From Hevea brasiliensis (lineage: Eukaryota > Streptophyta > Magnoliopsida > Malpighiales > Euphorbiaceae), in the NCBI RefSeq assembly GCF_030052815.1, contig NC_079496.1, forward strand, positions 78,977,652 to 79,041,651: DNA of 64,000 nucleotides, written 5' to 3'. Of the stretch, positions 25,036 to 36,797 are shown piece after piece. A program made the translations under genes and the position numbers. The number at the start of each line of letters is the position of its first letter. Position 1 is the stretch's first letter. Below the pieces are notes generated by a model that was given only the letters and a program-made list of their open reading frames with translations, searched no databases and was not told the origin of the DNA.

Positions 25036-25109
25036 CTGACATATATTTCATGTTATTGTTATCATTTTAGTTCAATATTTGTACTAATTCAATTGGTTCA
25101 ATTGTTTAC
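25036..25109 (-). other. Candidate 74-base intron within integrase
   Basis: On the minus strand the coding sequence reads ATC CAG, then GTAAACAATTG at the left edge of the interruption and TATATGTCAG at its right edge, then GTC CTT GAG. Removing it restores the family sequence IQVLEDML in phase 0. The stretch is AT-rich, contains an in-frame TGA and has a CTAAA-like branch-point candidate. The alternative is a small insertion. I do not know of an established intron at this site. Confidence 0.5.
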
Positions 25110-25456
25110 CTGGATTACTCTTTCGGATTGCCCATCCGTCTGAGGATGGAAAGTCATCTTTGAAGTGGAGTTGTAAACCCAAGGATTCATGCAACTTCTT
25201 CCAAAATCTCGATGTAAACCTTGGGTCTCGATCGGATATGATGGAAAGTGGAATTCCATGCGATCTAACTATCTCAGCGATATACAATCGCTAACTTCTC
25301 CAGTGAGTAGTCAGTCCTAACTGGTAGAAAGTGTGCTGACTTGGTCAATCTATCCACTATTACCCATGCTGCATCATGTTTCTTCCTGGTGAGAGGTAGA
25401 CCACTTACAAAATCCATGGTGACCCGATCCCATTTCCATTCAGGCATGCGTATAGG
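25110..25456 (-). pseudogene. Tekay integrase catalytic core, broken
   Basis: On the minus strand the reading includes WKWDRVTMDFVSGLP (first catalytic D), RTDYSLEKLA, then IAEIVRSHGIPLSIISDRDP (second D) and TFHPQTDGQSERVIQ (catalytic E). Breaks are a TAG just after the zinc-finger segment (near 25455), a small deletion near 25290 (LAEL region) and a frameshift near 25160, between LQLHFK and the TFHPQT block. The catalytic triad residues can each still be found. Confidence 0.8.
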
Positions 25457-27088
25457 CTATAGCAAACCCGATGGAACTTGATGTTCTGCCTTGACTTGCT
25501 GACATGTCAAGCATTTAGTCACATAGTCAGCTATGTCTTTCTTCATACCAGGCCACCAATACTGAAGCTTCAGATCATGATACATCTTTGTACTTCCTGG
25601 GTGCATAGCATATACACTAGTGTGTGCCTTTTTTAGAATACTGGCCTTCACTTCCCCATCTTCTGGTACACACAGTCTTCTTTTGTAATACAGACACCCA
25701 TCTGCTTTTACCTCATAGTCAGTTGCTTTTCCTTCTGGGATTTTGCTCATAATGGCCGTTAACTTTCCATCTGCCTTTTGCCCATCTAAAATCTGCTGTA
25801 GCAGGTTTGGCCTCACTTGCAACTCAGCCAAAATAGTTCCATCTCGAATCAAAGTTAGACGGGCATTCAATGATCTCAAAGCTGTGATGGACTTTCTGCT
25901 CAAAGCATCAGCAACTACATTTGCCTTCCCAGGATGATAGTCAATCACACAATCATAGTCCTTCAGGAACTCAATCCATCGCCTCTGTCTAAGGTTGAGC
26001 TCCCTCTGAGTTGGCAAATATTTTAGACTCTTGTGGTCTGTGTAAATGTAGCACTTTTCACCATACAAGTAATGCCTCCATATCTTCAGTGCGAAGATAA
26101 TTGCTGCAAGCTCTAGATCATGGGTAGGGTAGTTCTGTTCATGTGGCCTTAACTGCCTGGAAGCATAGGCGACCACCTTCCCCTCTTGCATCAATACACA
26201 CCCTAACCCATTATGAGAGGCATCACTGTAGACCACGAAGTCCTTTCCTGACACTGGCTGTGTTAACACTGGTGCCTCTGTCAACATAGCCTTCAACTTC
26301 TCAAAACTGGTCTGACACTTGTCATTCCAGTCAAATCTGACATTCTTGTGTAACAACTTGGTCATTGGAGCAGCTATTAGGGAAAATCCCTTCACAAATC
26401 TTCTGTAATACCCAGCTAGCCCCAAGAAGCTTCTGACCTCAGTTGTATTTCTGGGAGGCTTCCATTCCATCACTGCTTCTATTTTCTTGGGATCCACCCT
26501 AATCCCATCAGCTGACACTATGTGTCCAAGGAATGCAATCTCATTCAGCCAAAAGTCACACTTGGACAACTTAGCATACAGCTTCTTTTCCCGCAGGGTT
26601 TGCAGAACAATCCTCAAATGTTCATCATGTTCTTCCCTGGTCTTGGAGTACACCAGAATATCATCAATAAAAACCACTACGAACCGATCCAGGTATGGAT
26701 GGAAGATACGGTTCATAAGGTCCATGAATGCCGCTGGTGCATTTGTTAGGCCAAAGGGCATCACCAGGAACTCATAATGCCCATACCGGGTCCTGAATGC
26801 AGTCTTGGGCACATCTACATCCTTCACCCTCAACTGATGATACCCTGATCTGAGATCAATCTTAGAAAATACTCCTGCTCCCTTCAACTGATCAAACAAA
26901 TCATCACTTCTAGGCAACGGATATCTGTTCTTCACAGTCACTTTATTCAACTGCCGGTAATCGATGCATAGCCTCAAAGTCCCATCCTTCTTTTTCACAA
27001 ACAGCACTGGAGCTCCCCATGGTGACACACTGGGGCGTATGAACCCCTTATCAAGCAACTCTTGCAACTGAGTTTTCAACTCTCTCAA
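25457..27088 (-). pseudogene. Tekay RT, RNase H and integrase zinc finger, N-terminally truncated
   Basis: A continuous 543-codon frame starts in RT at [22 protein letters not shown] motifs are [51 protein letters not shown] and the catalytic [14 protein letters not shown] (FIDD in place of YxDD). RNase H follows, with [15 protein letters not shown], then [21 protein letters not shown] and [11 protein letters not shown], so its D-E-D-D set is present. The HHCC zinc finger of integrase ends the frame: [13 protein letters not shown], then [11 protein letters not shown]. The first codon reported, TTG, is simply the deletion edge, not a start. Confidence 0.92.
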
Positions 27089-27567
27089 TTTAGTTCTTTA
27101 ATTTAATTTTTGATTCCGAAATTTTCTTTTCTCCGATTATATTTGACAGTTAGGTCAGAAGTCAGCTCTCGAGGTCAATTGACCAAATTGCCCCTCGCTG
27201 GTTCATCCCGATTTACAAATAATTCAGTATTTCTTCCGGCTCCCTGACCTAATTATTTGAGTGGCTTATCAGTTCTTTTTCATGATTTTCTCTTTTCCAC
27301 TGTGTTTATAAGGGTCCTAAGAACCGCGACGTCACATTTTACGGTTAGAAATTTGAGTTTAAATTAACTTCGCAGTCGTTCCCTAGAAGGTCACCCATCG
27401 CTGTGACTCTCAACTCGTTTAACTTCTTATGTTCAGTTTTTCTTATTTATGCTTAACTAATTGGACATTACTAATTATTTATGTTTATGGTTTATCTAGT
27501 TGTCTTAAGTATGGTTCTAATCCTCTTAATTGTCCGGACCGACTCCGGTCACTGAAACAGTGAAATA
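27089..27567 (-). mobile_element. 5' LTR of the gag-only element, second piece
   Basis: The host LTR resumes with TTAGTTCTTTAATTTAATTT, matching the left LTR copy from about 14788 to 15267. The join to RT coding lies within two or three bases of 27089. The piece ends with the AAATA duplication where the Athila element enters. Confidence 0.9.
27563..27567. repeat. Target-site duplication AAATA, left copy
   Basis: AAATA precedes the TGATGCATAC LTR start and recurs at 42272-42276 after the GACGCATCA LTR end. The left LTR of the host element has the uninterrupted AAATA once, near 15261. Confidence 0.92.
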
Positions 27568-29183
27568 TGATGCATACATTTTGCATAGTCATTTAGGTTT
27601 AATTTCATAGCCATTTTATTTGATTATTAGTCACTTTTAGCTAATTTCATTACTTATTTAGTTAGTTTTTTATAATTGTCAATTTTGGATTAATTTGTAA
27701 TTTTTACTTTGTTTTGTAGGAAAAATGGTGTTTTTGAAGGACTGAAGAGAAATTTTGCCATTGAGGAGTGACTTCTACAGCCAAAGATGTCAAAAACAAG
27801 TTTTCAAACTGAAATATGCATTGATCAAATTGTGCATAACTTGCCGCATAAGCTATGCAGATCTGCATAAGGAGAAAAATCACTGTTCCAGAACCAACCG
27901 AAATGTGCATAAGGAGACTGCATAGCTTATGCACATTCTCGCCTCCCTTATGCACCTTCACGGAACTTTGCATAGCCTATGCACCAAGTCATGCAGTTTC
28001 GCATAAGTGAACCAGAATCGGTAGCGCATAAGGGACTGCATAACTTATGCGATCCATATCTGATCCCATAAAGGGTTCATTAATGAGCTGGCAGAAGATT
28101 CCCTCAGATAATTCTTCCTAGAACATACCATTTTAGGGCTCCATGTCAGAAAAATGCTATATACAGTCTCATTTTCCCATTTTAGAAGGAGAGCACAAGG
28201 AGCAGAAAAGGAAAGGAGAAGAGAGGCAGAATTTGAAGAGTCACTTTCACCTTCCACACCATTTTCAACCAAGATTTGCAGATTTCTTTCTTTCCTTATA
28301 TTTTTCTACATTTCTAGTGTTTAATTTCTTATTTCTTAGCTTAGATTAAAGCTTTATTTCCTTATAAACTCATAATATCTTGTAAGCATTATGGATAGTG
28401 AGTAGTTTACTTTTGATTCTGGAGTAAGGGTTGTAATATTTGAGATATTTTGTGGATTTTGATTGGGTAATCCATATTTTGTGGTCTTAATGAGTTTTAT
28501 TCATTTCTTGTGTGCTTAATGACATGCTTAGTGTAGGATCCCATTAAGTAATGTTCTTAATCCATGGTTGAAGCACCGAAAGGAGAAGGCCTTGTGATAG
28601 ATAATCAAGAAATTGGACTTAATTAACTTAGACCTAGAAATAGGCTAAAGATTAAGAGGATTCACAGATTAATTAAAGAACTTAATGGGTCTTAATTAAT
28701 TCTAAGTCCACGAAAGTAGGATTAGATTGGTTAAGGCACTCTTTGTCTCACCCGAAAGGGAATTCAAGGGATTTAAGAATTAATCTCCTTAAAACCCATC
28801 AGTTTCACAAGATTGGATAACCAATTTAAAATCCCAAAATAGCTCGAATATGAAATCCCGAACTCCGGAATCGCCTTTTTACCATTGTTAATTTCTAATC
28901 GAATTTAATTACTTGCCATTTTGAATATTGCCATATTTGAACTTGCTTATTTCAATTTGATGCAATTTTAGTTTAATTAATACATTGTTGAATAGATTAT
29001 TAATTTTGCATACATAGATTTCACATTCTCATTACCCATCAATTCATTACTTTAATTTCAAAAATATTTCAATTTACTCAACTTTTTATATCAAAAATTC
29101 AATTATTAACACAACTCCTCGTGGGAACGATATCTTTTCTATACTACTTGTACGACCCGTGCACTTGCGGTAGGGACGCATCA
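27568..29183 (+). mobile_element. Athila 5' LTR
   Basis: The LTR starts TGATGCATAC and ends GACGCATCA, so its termini are inverted repeats (TGATGC/GCATCA). It holds a cluster of TGCATAAG-type motifs (27830-28055), a candidate TATA box at 28158 and a 'cgtgggaacgatatctttt' block near the end that recurs in the 3' LTR. It supplies the promoter and, in the 3' copy, the transcript end. Confidence 0.95.
28158..28165 (+). promoter_or_regulatory. Candidate TATA box, Athila 5' LTR
   Basis: CTATATAC lies about 590 bases into the LTR. The 3' LTR has the better match TATATATA at the same place (41247-41254). Confidence 0.5.
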
Positions 29184-29189
29184 AGTTTT

Positions 29190-29207
29190 TGGCGCCGTTG
29201 CCGGGGA
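29190..29207 (+). other. Athila primer-binding site, tRNA-Asp type
   Basis: TGGCGCCGTTGCCGGGGA lies six bases after the 5' LTR end. It is the characteristic Athila PBS, complementary to the 3' end of tRNA-Asp. Confidence 0.9.
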
Positions 29208-29317
29208 GTTGTTTGTTTAAGATTGAATTCTTGATTATTTTAGTTGTTTTTAGTTTTATTTTTGTTATCTTTTCATTTTGTTTTTGTTTGTTCTTTTTCA
29301 GGTACTTTTAATCTTTT

Positions 29318-30571
29318 ATGAGAAGAGCTAGAAGCTCAAGTGACACATCCTTATTGTTCAATCCTGAAATTGAGAAATTTTGTAAAGCCAACAAAAAAGA
29401 AACCAGAAAAAGGAAAGAAGCTTTGAGAGAAACCGAAATTGAAGCAGACATGGCTGATGAAAGAATTAGAATTGGTGTTAATGCTGGAAATGATCAAAAC
29501 AATGAAAATGCAGCCCAAGGTGAAGAAGTTGTTAATGCTAATGTGCCTAGGGGAAGTATGATGGATCATGCTTTTCCTCGTTTTGATGACTTGAGAGAGA
29601 GCATAGCAAGACCAAGAATTGATGCAAATAGTTACAAGATGGATTTTGGAGTCCTTCAAATGATTCAGAATTCTCAATTTGGAGGGCATCTTTCTGAAAA
29701 TCCACATACTCATATGAAGAAGTTTGCTATGATTTGTGACATGCAAAAACAACCTGGAGTGTCAGATGATGCAGCAAGATTGAAGCTATTCCCGTTCTCT
29801 TTGAAAGATAGAGCATTGGATTGGCTTGACTCTTTACCTCACAACTCCATTACAAATTGGGAGCAACTCACTGATGCATTTCTTGCACAATATTTTCCAC
29901 CTGGAAAAACTCAAGAGTTGAGGAATCAAATGACAGCTTTCAGACCAAGAGAAGATGAAACTTTATATAAGTCATGGATGAGATGGAAGGAATTAGAGAG
30001 ATTATGCCCACATCATGCCATTCCAAAATGGATGATAAATCAGAATTTTTACACAAATGTCACTCCTGCAATCAGAGGGATTATTGATGCTCAAACAGGA
30101 GGGGAATTTATTATGAAGCATGAAGATGAAGCTTATGAGCTATTGGAGAAAATTGCAAAGAATACTCATCTTTGGAGTAGTCCAAGAGGACCAGCTCCAA
30201 CTCAAAAAAGGCAAGCTGCTGGAATGTATGATCTTGATTCATTCAACATGATTAATGCAAAGTTTGATGCACTTACAAATGTCCTTGCTAAGAAGATGGA
30301 AGATATGAGTATGTTGGTTAGTTCATCATCATCAGCTGGAACTTCACAACAAGTGGCTTATGCAGAGGAAACTACCAGCTGTGGAGTAGATTATGGAGAA
30401 CAAGCAGCATATGTTGGTAATTATGGAAATAAACAGATGGGGAATTCTTATTCTCAAACTTACAATCCAAATTGGAGGAATCATCCCAACTTTTCATGGG
30501 GAAATCAGCAAAATCAAGTTCAAAATCAGAATTTTCAACCACATCAGCAACAAGGAGTTCCATATCAGTAA
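29318..30571 (+). pseudogene. Athila gag, ending at an in-frame TAA
   Basis: Capsid protein of the element. The start is the first ATG after the PBS leader. A basic, acidic-rich N-terminus leads into the retrotransposon gag domain: FGGHLSENPHTHMKKFAMIC, then LFPFSLKDRALDWLDSLP, WEQLTDAFLAQYFPP and ETLYKSWMRWKELER. A glutamine- and asparagine-rich tail follows. The frame stops at TAA (30569-30571), but the same frame continues open to 32267 with protease, so this stop breaks what reads as a single gag-protease frame. A CAA-to-TAA change is the simplest explanation. A programmed readthrough stop is possible but not supported. No CCHC knuckle is seen. Confidence 0.9.
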
Positions 30572-32267
30572 AATAGGCAATCACTGCCTAATTTTCAGCA
30601 GAAAAATATGAACCCTCCACCAAAACAGCAAGAACGAAATTCCACCACTGAAGCTTTATTACAACAGATTCTTGCTAACCAAAATAAGCATGATGAGGAG
30701 ATGAGAGAGATGAAAGCAAGGCTAGAACAGATGCAAACACATAACAGAATGCTGGAAAACCATATTGCACAGCAAGCATCTTCCTCAGGTGCTAAATCTT
30801 TTGGAAAACTTCCAAGTCAACCAGAAAACCCAAGAGAGCAGTGTCAAGCTATTACTTTAAGAAGTGGGAAAGTTATAAATGATGAGAAGAGTGAAAACAG
30901 TGAGAAGAGAGAAAATGAAAAAGAAACTGATGAGAGTGAAAAACAAGAGAGTGCAGAAAAATGTAAAGAGAAAATTGAAGAGAAGGAAGAGAAGTATATA
31001 CCTCCTGAACTCTACAAGCCACAACTTCCCTTTCCACAAAGATTTCACAAAGCCAAGCTTGATAAGCAATTTGGGAAGTTCTTAGAGGTTTTGAAGAAAC
31101 TTTACATAAATGTGCCATTTGTTGATGCTCTTTCACAAATGCCCTCTTATGCAAAATTCTTGAAAGAAATTCTCTCAAACAAGAGGAAACTTGAAGATGA
31201 TGAAACTGTAGCTTTGACAGAAGAATGTAGTGCTATCCTCCAAAGGAAACTTCCTCCAAAGCTCAAGGATCCAGGGAGTTTTTCAATTCCCTGCCACATA
31301 GGGGAATCATGTTCTACAAAAGCTTTATGTGATTTAGGGGCTAGTGTTAGCCTTATGCCCCTTTCCATTTATGAGAAGCTCAATATGGGAGATCTTAAAC
31401 CAACCCACATTTCTCTTCAGTTAGCTGACAGGTCAATTAAGTATCCTGAAGGGATTTTGGAGAATGTGCCTCTGAAGGTTGGGAAGTTCTACATACCTGT
31501 TGACTTTGTCATCTTGGACATGGAGGAAGATTTTAATATCCCAATTATCTTGGGAGGACCCTTTCTAGCTACAGCAGGAGCATTGATTGATGTTAAGGGA
31601 GAAATGCTGACTCTTAGGTTTGGTGAAGAGCAATTGGTTTTCAATATTAATAACACTATGAAAAAGCATCATTCTGAAGCTGATACTTGCTTGAGAGTTG
31701 ATATTATTGATGAGCTGGTTGAAGAACACTTCAGAAAGAAATATCCAGAAGATCCACTTGAAAATTGTTTGGTTCATGGAAGAGGCATAGACTATGACAA
31801 CCCTCATGTAGCTGCATATGCTCAACACTTAGAGGGAAGTCCACCATTCATTTCTGCTCCAGTTTTTCAACTCACACAAAAGGAAAAAGTCAAATTTAAG
31901 CAACCATCATTCAAGGAAGAAGATGCACCTAAGGTAGAACTTAAGCAACTTCCTTCTCAGCTCAGGTATGAATTTCTTGGCACCAATAGCACTTATCCAG
32001 TAATTGTAAATGCAAATTTGAGTACTTTAGAGGTTGATAAGTTGTTAAGAGTGTTGAGACAATTTAGGAAAGTCTTAGGATACACCATAGATGACATTAA
32101 GGGAATAAGCCCACACTTTTACATGCATAGAATCAGTTTGGAAGAAAATTGTAAACCATCTATTGAACATCAGAGGAGGTTGAACCCAAATATGAAAGAA
32201 GTTGTTAAAAAGGAAATTTTGAAGTTGCTTGATGCAGGGATCATATATCCCATCTCGATAAGATGCT
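30572..32267 (+). pseudogene. Athila gag C-terminus, protease and start of RT
   Basis: The frame is continuous with gag. A coiled-coil-prone, glutamate/lysine-rich stretch (about 30640-31000) is followed by the aspartic protease, with ALCDLGASVSLMPLS near 31322-31366; DLGAS is the Athila form of the active site. A second protease block, FNIPIILGGPFLATAGA, lies near 31532-31582. The RT leader (ISPHFYMHRISLEE, then LNPNMKEVVKKEILKLLDAG) ends near 32255, where a small indel shifts the frame. RT then continues at 32268 in another frame. Confidence 0.92.
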
Positions 32268-34874
32268 TGGGTGAGCCCAGTACATGTTGTCCCAAAAAAG
32301 GGTGGAATGATAGTGGTCAAAAATGAAAATAATGAATTAATTCCCACTAGAACGGTGACTAGTTGGCGGATGTGCATAGATTACAGAAAATTAAATGTTG
32401 CCACTAGAAAAGATCATTTTCCACTTCCCTTCATTGATCAGATGTTGGAAAGACTAGCTAGGCATTCTTACTTTTGCTATTTAGATGGATATTCAGGTTT
32501 TTTTCAAATCCCTATCCATCCAAATGATCAAGAGAAAATCACTTTTACTTGTCCATATGGAACCTTTGCTTGTAGAAGGATGTCATTTGGGTTGTGTAAT
32601 GCACCAGCCACTTTTCAAAGGTGCATGATGGCAATCTTCTCAGATTTCATTGAAGACATAATGGAGGTTTTTATGGACGATTTTTCTATTTATGGATCTT
32701 CATTTGACATATGCTTGGCTAACCTTTCTAAAGTTTTGCAACGATGTGCAGATACTGACCTTGTGTTAAATTGGGAAAAGTGTCATTTCATGGTCCAGGA
32801 AGGGATAGTGCTTGGACATTTGGTGTCTAACAGAGGAATAGAGGTTAATAAAGCCAAGGTTGAAGTGATAGAGAAGATGGCTCCTCCTACCAATGTCAAA
32901 GGAATTCGAAGTTTCTTAGGACATGCCGGGTTCTACAGACGCTTTATCAAGGATTTTTCTAAAATAGCCAAACCTTTGTCTAACTTGTTAAGTAATGACA
33001 CACCATTTGTATTTGACCAAGAGTGTTTGGATGCCTTTTGCAGGTTGAAGCAAGCTCTTATCACTGCACCAATCATGCAACCACCTGATTGGAGCCTACC
33101 TTTTGAAATTATGTGTGATGCTAGCAACTATGCAATTGGGGCTGTTCTTGGTCAAAGAAAGGACAAAAAGGCTTATGCTATTTATTATGCTAGTAGAACA
33201 CTGGATGAGGCTCAAACAAATTATGCAACAACTGAAAAGGAATTTTTAGCAATTGTCTTTGCATTGGAAAAGTTCAGACCTTACATTATTGACTCAAAGG
33301 TGGTTATATTTTCAGATCACGCAGCCATTAGGTATTTGCTCCGTAAAAAGGAGGCTAAACCTAGACTCATTAGGTGGATTCTGATGTTACAAGAGTTTGA
33401 TTTGGAGATTAGAGATAAGAAGGGAGCTGAAAATGTAGTTGCTGATAATCTTAGTAGGTTGAAATTGGATGATGAAGAATTGGATGAAATCCCTATTGAT
33501 GAGTTTTTCTTGGATGAACAACTTTTCTCTCTTGTTGCTAAACTACCTTGGTATGCAGACATTGTGAATTATCTATCTTGTGGAGTTTTACCTCTAGGTA
33601 TGACATGGCAACAAAAGAAAAAGTTTTTGCATGAGGTGAAGTTTTATAGATGGGATGACCCTTTACTCTTTAGGAGATGTTGTGATGGTTTAATAAGGAG
33701 GTGTATTCCTGATGAGGAGACACAGAGTATTATGCATCATTGCCATGCTTCTGATTATGGAGGACATTTTGGAATCTCTAAGACAGCTAGTAAAATTTTG
33801 CAAGCTGGTTTCTTTTGGCCAAATCTTTTTAAGGATGTGAGGAAATTTGTGTTAGAATGTGATAAATGTCAAAGGAGTGGAAACTTGGCAAAAAGAGATC
33901 AAATGCCCCTAAATGGTATTCTTGAAGTAGAATTATTTGATGTCTGGGGAATAGATTTTATGGGGCCATTTCCTCCTTCATTTGGTAATAAATACATTCT
34001 AGTTGGAGTTGACTATGTGTCAAAGTGGGTGGAAGCTATTGCAACTCCAACTAACGATGCTAGAGTGGTTGTGAAATTTTTGAAGAAATTTGTCTTGAGT
34101 AGATTTGGAGCTCCTAGGGCTGTAATTAGTGATGGGGGTTCCCATTTTTGCAATAAGCAATTTGAGAGCTTAATGAGGAAGTATGGTGTAGTGCACAAGA
34201 TAGCTACCCCATACCACCCTCAAACTTCAGGACAAGTTGAAATTTCTAACAGAGAGCTCAAGCATATTTTGGAGAAAACAGTGAACAATTCTCGGAAAGA
34301 TTGGTCTATCAAACTAGATGATGCTTTATGGGCATATAGGACTGCCTACAAAACTCCTATAGGAACTACTCCCTTTAGGTTGGTGTATGGTAAGTCTTGT
34401 CATTTACCTGTGGAGCTAGAACATAGAGCATATTGGGCCATTCAGACCTTGAATTTTGATCTTAAGCAAGCTGGTGAGAAAAGGTTATTACAACTTAATG
34501 AGCTTGAGGAATTGAGGATGAATGCTTATGAAAGTGCCCGTATTTACAAAGAAAGAACTAAAGTTTGGTATGATAAGCACCTTAGGAAAAAGGAATTTAA
34601 AGAAGGTGATTCAGTTTTGTTGTTCAACTCAAGATTGAAATTGTTCCCTGGAAAACTCAAGTCAAGGTGGACTGGTCCATATAGAGTTTCTAAGGTTTTC
34701 CCTTATGGAGCAATTGAAATTTGGAGTGAAAAATCTGGGAATTTTAAGGTCAATGGGCATAGATTGAAGCATTACATAACTGGAGACCCAATAAAGGGAG
34801 CAAGCTGTTACAAGCTCTCCAATCCCTCACCTCTTTTCAGTGAAATTCATGAAAAGTCCAGCCAAGGACTATAA
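32268..34874 (+). pseudogene. Athila RT, RNase H and integrase, otherwise open
   Basis: The frame is open from [13 protein letters not shown] to a TAA at 34872. RT motifs are [43 protein letters not shown] and the catalytic [10 protein letters not shown]. RNase H follows with [46 protein letters not shown] and [10 protein letters not shown]. Integrase has HHCC ([12 protein letters not shown], then CDKCQRSG) and all three catalytic residues in [20 protein letters not shown] and QVEISNREL, then a GPY/F-type end ([19 protein letters not shown]). No chromodomain is present, as expected for Athila. Only the frameshift just upstream disables this unit. Confidence 0.93.
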
Positions 34875-35635
34875 ATTAGCCCTCTTGGGAGGCATCCCAA
34901 GTCCTTTTATTTTGCTTTTGCTAATTTACTTTTATTTTCATTGCTTTAGTTTTTATCTTAAATCTCCCCAAATTCAATTTTTGACGTTGTTAAATCTTGT
35001 CCCTTGTAGATGAATTTCAATGAAGAAAGGCTGGTGAACTGTTGGGGGAGTGACCCTTAACTTGAAAATTTTGTCCTTCAAACTCTCCCAAAAAGTGATA
35101 AGTTTTGCCTGCATAATCTGTGCAGGAGCTGCAATCTGGTTCATGCAGAGGACAAATGAAATCTGCAGCAAAGAGGGTGTCTGCAGTAGATGGCTTGTGT
35201 TTTTGGTGAGGTGGGGTGTGTGACTTTTAAGTATATGTGCTTTTAATGCTAATATGGTGGTAAGTTGGTCATTTTTGTAGTTTTGAGATTATTTGGGTTG
35301 TGGAATTCAAGGTGGACAATATTGCATTCTCTTGGCATAACTTGGAGAGTTCATCATTTGTGAATAGATGCAACTTTATGCAGATTTTATTGAGTTTTAA
35401 TGTGCTAAATGTTGATTTGCAGAATTTGAGTCAAAATGGCATAGTTCTCAAAGGTCTTTTATGTAGGATCCATATCTACATGCTTGTGTGATGCATTTTT
35501 GATGAACTTTGTATATATTGATGTGTTTTTGGTGAAAATTCTCATGGTTTATGCTTCATGGAATTATATTTCCTCATTCTAGGGTATTTTTCACACTTGC
35601 AATTCATGTTCCATTGCAATCTTAATCTTGTTTAA
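34875..35635 (+). other. Athila spacer between pol and the tandem array
   Basis: The spacer is non-coding and AT-rich. It contains several CTGCA-containing words ('gcctgcataatctgtgcagg', 'ctgcagtagatgg') that resemble the array motif but are not periodic. Athila elements commonly express the downstream ORF from a spliced RNA; an acceptor could lie in or after this region, but none stands out. Confidence 0.5.
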
Positions 35636-36560
35636 TTGTGCATAAGCAACTGCATAGCTTATGCAATCCTGCATAACCACAATTCTTGCCATTTTTAACC
35701 TTTATTGCAAGTGCATAAGGAGAGTGCATAGCTTATGCAACTCTGCATAGCCTAATTTTATCAAATTTCACATCTTTAGAAACTTGCATAAGCAGAGTGC
35801 ATAACCTATGCACATTTGCATAACTTCAAATTCTTCATTTTCTCTCTCTGCCGAAGTCTGCATTAGGAAGGTGCATAACTTATGCACTCCCGCATGACCA
35901 AAAACTCTGAATCTCCAAACCTGCCGAGGGGTGCATAAGCAGAGTGCATGACTTATGCACTTCTGCATAACCAAAAACCCAAAAATTCCAAACCTGCCGA
36001 GGGGTGCATAAGCAGAGTGCATGACTTATGCACTTCTGCATGACCAGAAATCTGAAAATTCCAAAAGCTGCCGAGACATGCATAAGCAATGTGCATAGCT
36101 TATGCACTTCTGCATAACCTCACACTCTGAATCTCAAAACCCACCGAAGAGTGCATAAGCAGAGTGCATAGCTTATGCACATCTGCATGACCCGATTCTC
36201 TGAAAAGCCAAATCCGCCGAGAGGTGCATAAGGGGAGTGCATAACTTATGCACCCCCGCATGACTTCACTCCCCAAATTTCAAAAGTTGCCGAGACCTGC
36301 ATAAGCAGAGTGCATAACCTATGCACTACTGCATAACCGAAAATTCCAAATTTTAAAAGCTGCCGAGAGGTGCATAAGGGGAGTGCATGACTTATGCACT
36401 CCCGCATAACTTCACTTCCCAAATTCCAAAAGCTGCCGAGAGGTGCATAAGGAGAGTGCATAGCTTATGCACTTCCGCATGACATATTTTTCTGAACTTC
36501 AAAACAGGGCAACACTTGCATAAGCTGGTGCATAAGCTATGCACATGCACTTTCCCCTTA
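35636..36560 (+). repeat. Tandem array of about thirteen 73-bp units with TGCATAAGC/GCTTATGCA palindromes
   Basis: Each unit begins GTGCATAAGC(A)GAG and continues TGCATRRCTTATGCAC, then a TGCATRAC word. It ends in an A/C-rich stretch closing with 'ctgccgaga'. Unit starts lie near 35638, 35710, 35785, 35858, 35932, 36004, 36078, 36152, 36225, 36297, 36370, 36443 and 36516. The first and last units are divergent. Every unit carries the motif in both orientations, so the RNA or single strand can fold into a hairpin. Minus-strand ORFs here are an artefact of periodicity. The array lies just upstream of the env-position ORF. Confidence 0.93.
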
Positions 36561-36797
36561 TGCAGTCTTTTACAAAACCCGTTTAAATCAAATTTTTTCC
36601 TTTCGGCAAAAATTTTTTCTTTCCCACCTTCACCCCGATAAACCCTGTTCACTATCCTTCTTCTCTCACAATCCTCATTCCCGCATAATTCCTCCTCACA
36701 TCTTTTTCTCCATTTCGATTCTCACTACATTTGCCCTAATTCTCATTCTTCTTCAATTTTCTTCTTTTCCCTTATCTCTCCATCCTCACCATCGGCA

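Larger units (their letters stand above)
21122..27088 (-). mobile_element. Truncated Tekay-type chromovirus, minus orientation
   Basis: In minus orientation the readable order is RT, RNase H, integrase zinc finger, integrase core, integrase C-terminus with chromodomain-like tail, polypurine tract and 3' LTR (24262-21122). The 5' LTR, PBS, gag, protease and RT N-terminus are missing. The break at 27088 joins RT coding directly to the host LTR. No target duplication can be found, as expected if a deletion removed the 5' half together with about 260 bases of flanking LTR. Long LTRs plus a C-terminal chromodomain-like tail fit the Tekay/Del branch. Confidence 0.87.

Noticed and set aside
35768..36652. 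Minus-strand ORFs with repeated CT-rich codons resembling a cysteine-rich secreted repeat protein
   Set aside because: They arise from the 73-bp palindromic array; 73 is not a multiple of three and the frames change along the array. No start, stop or flank is conserved.
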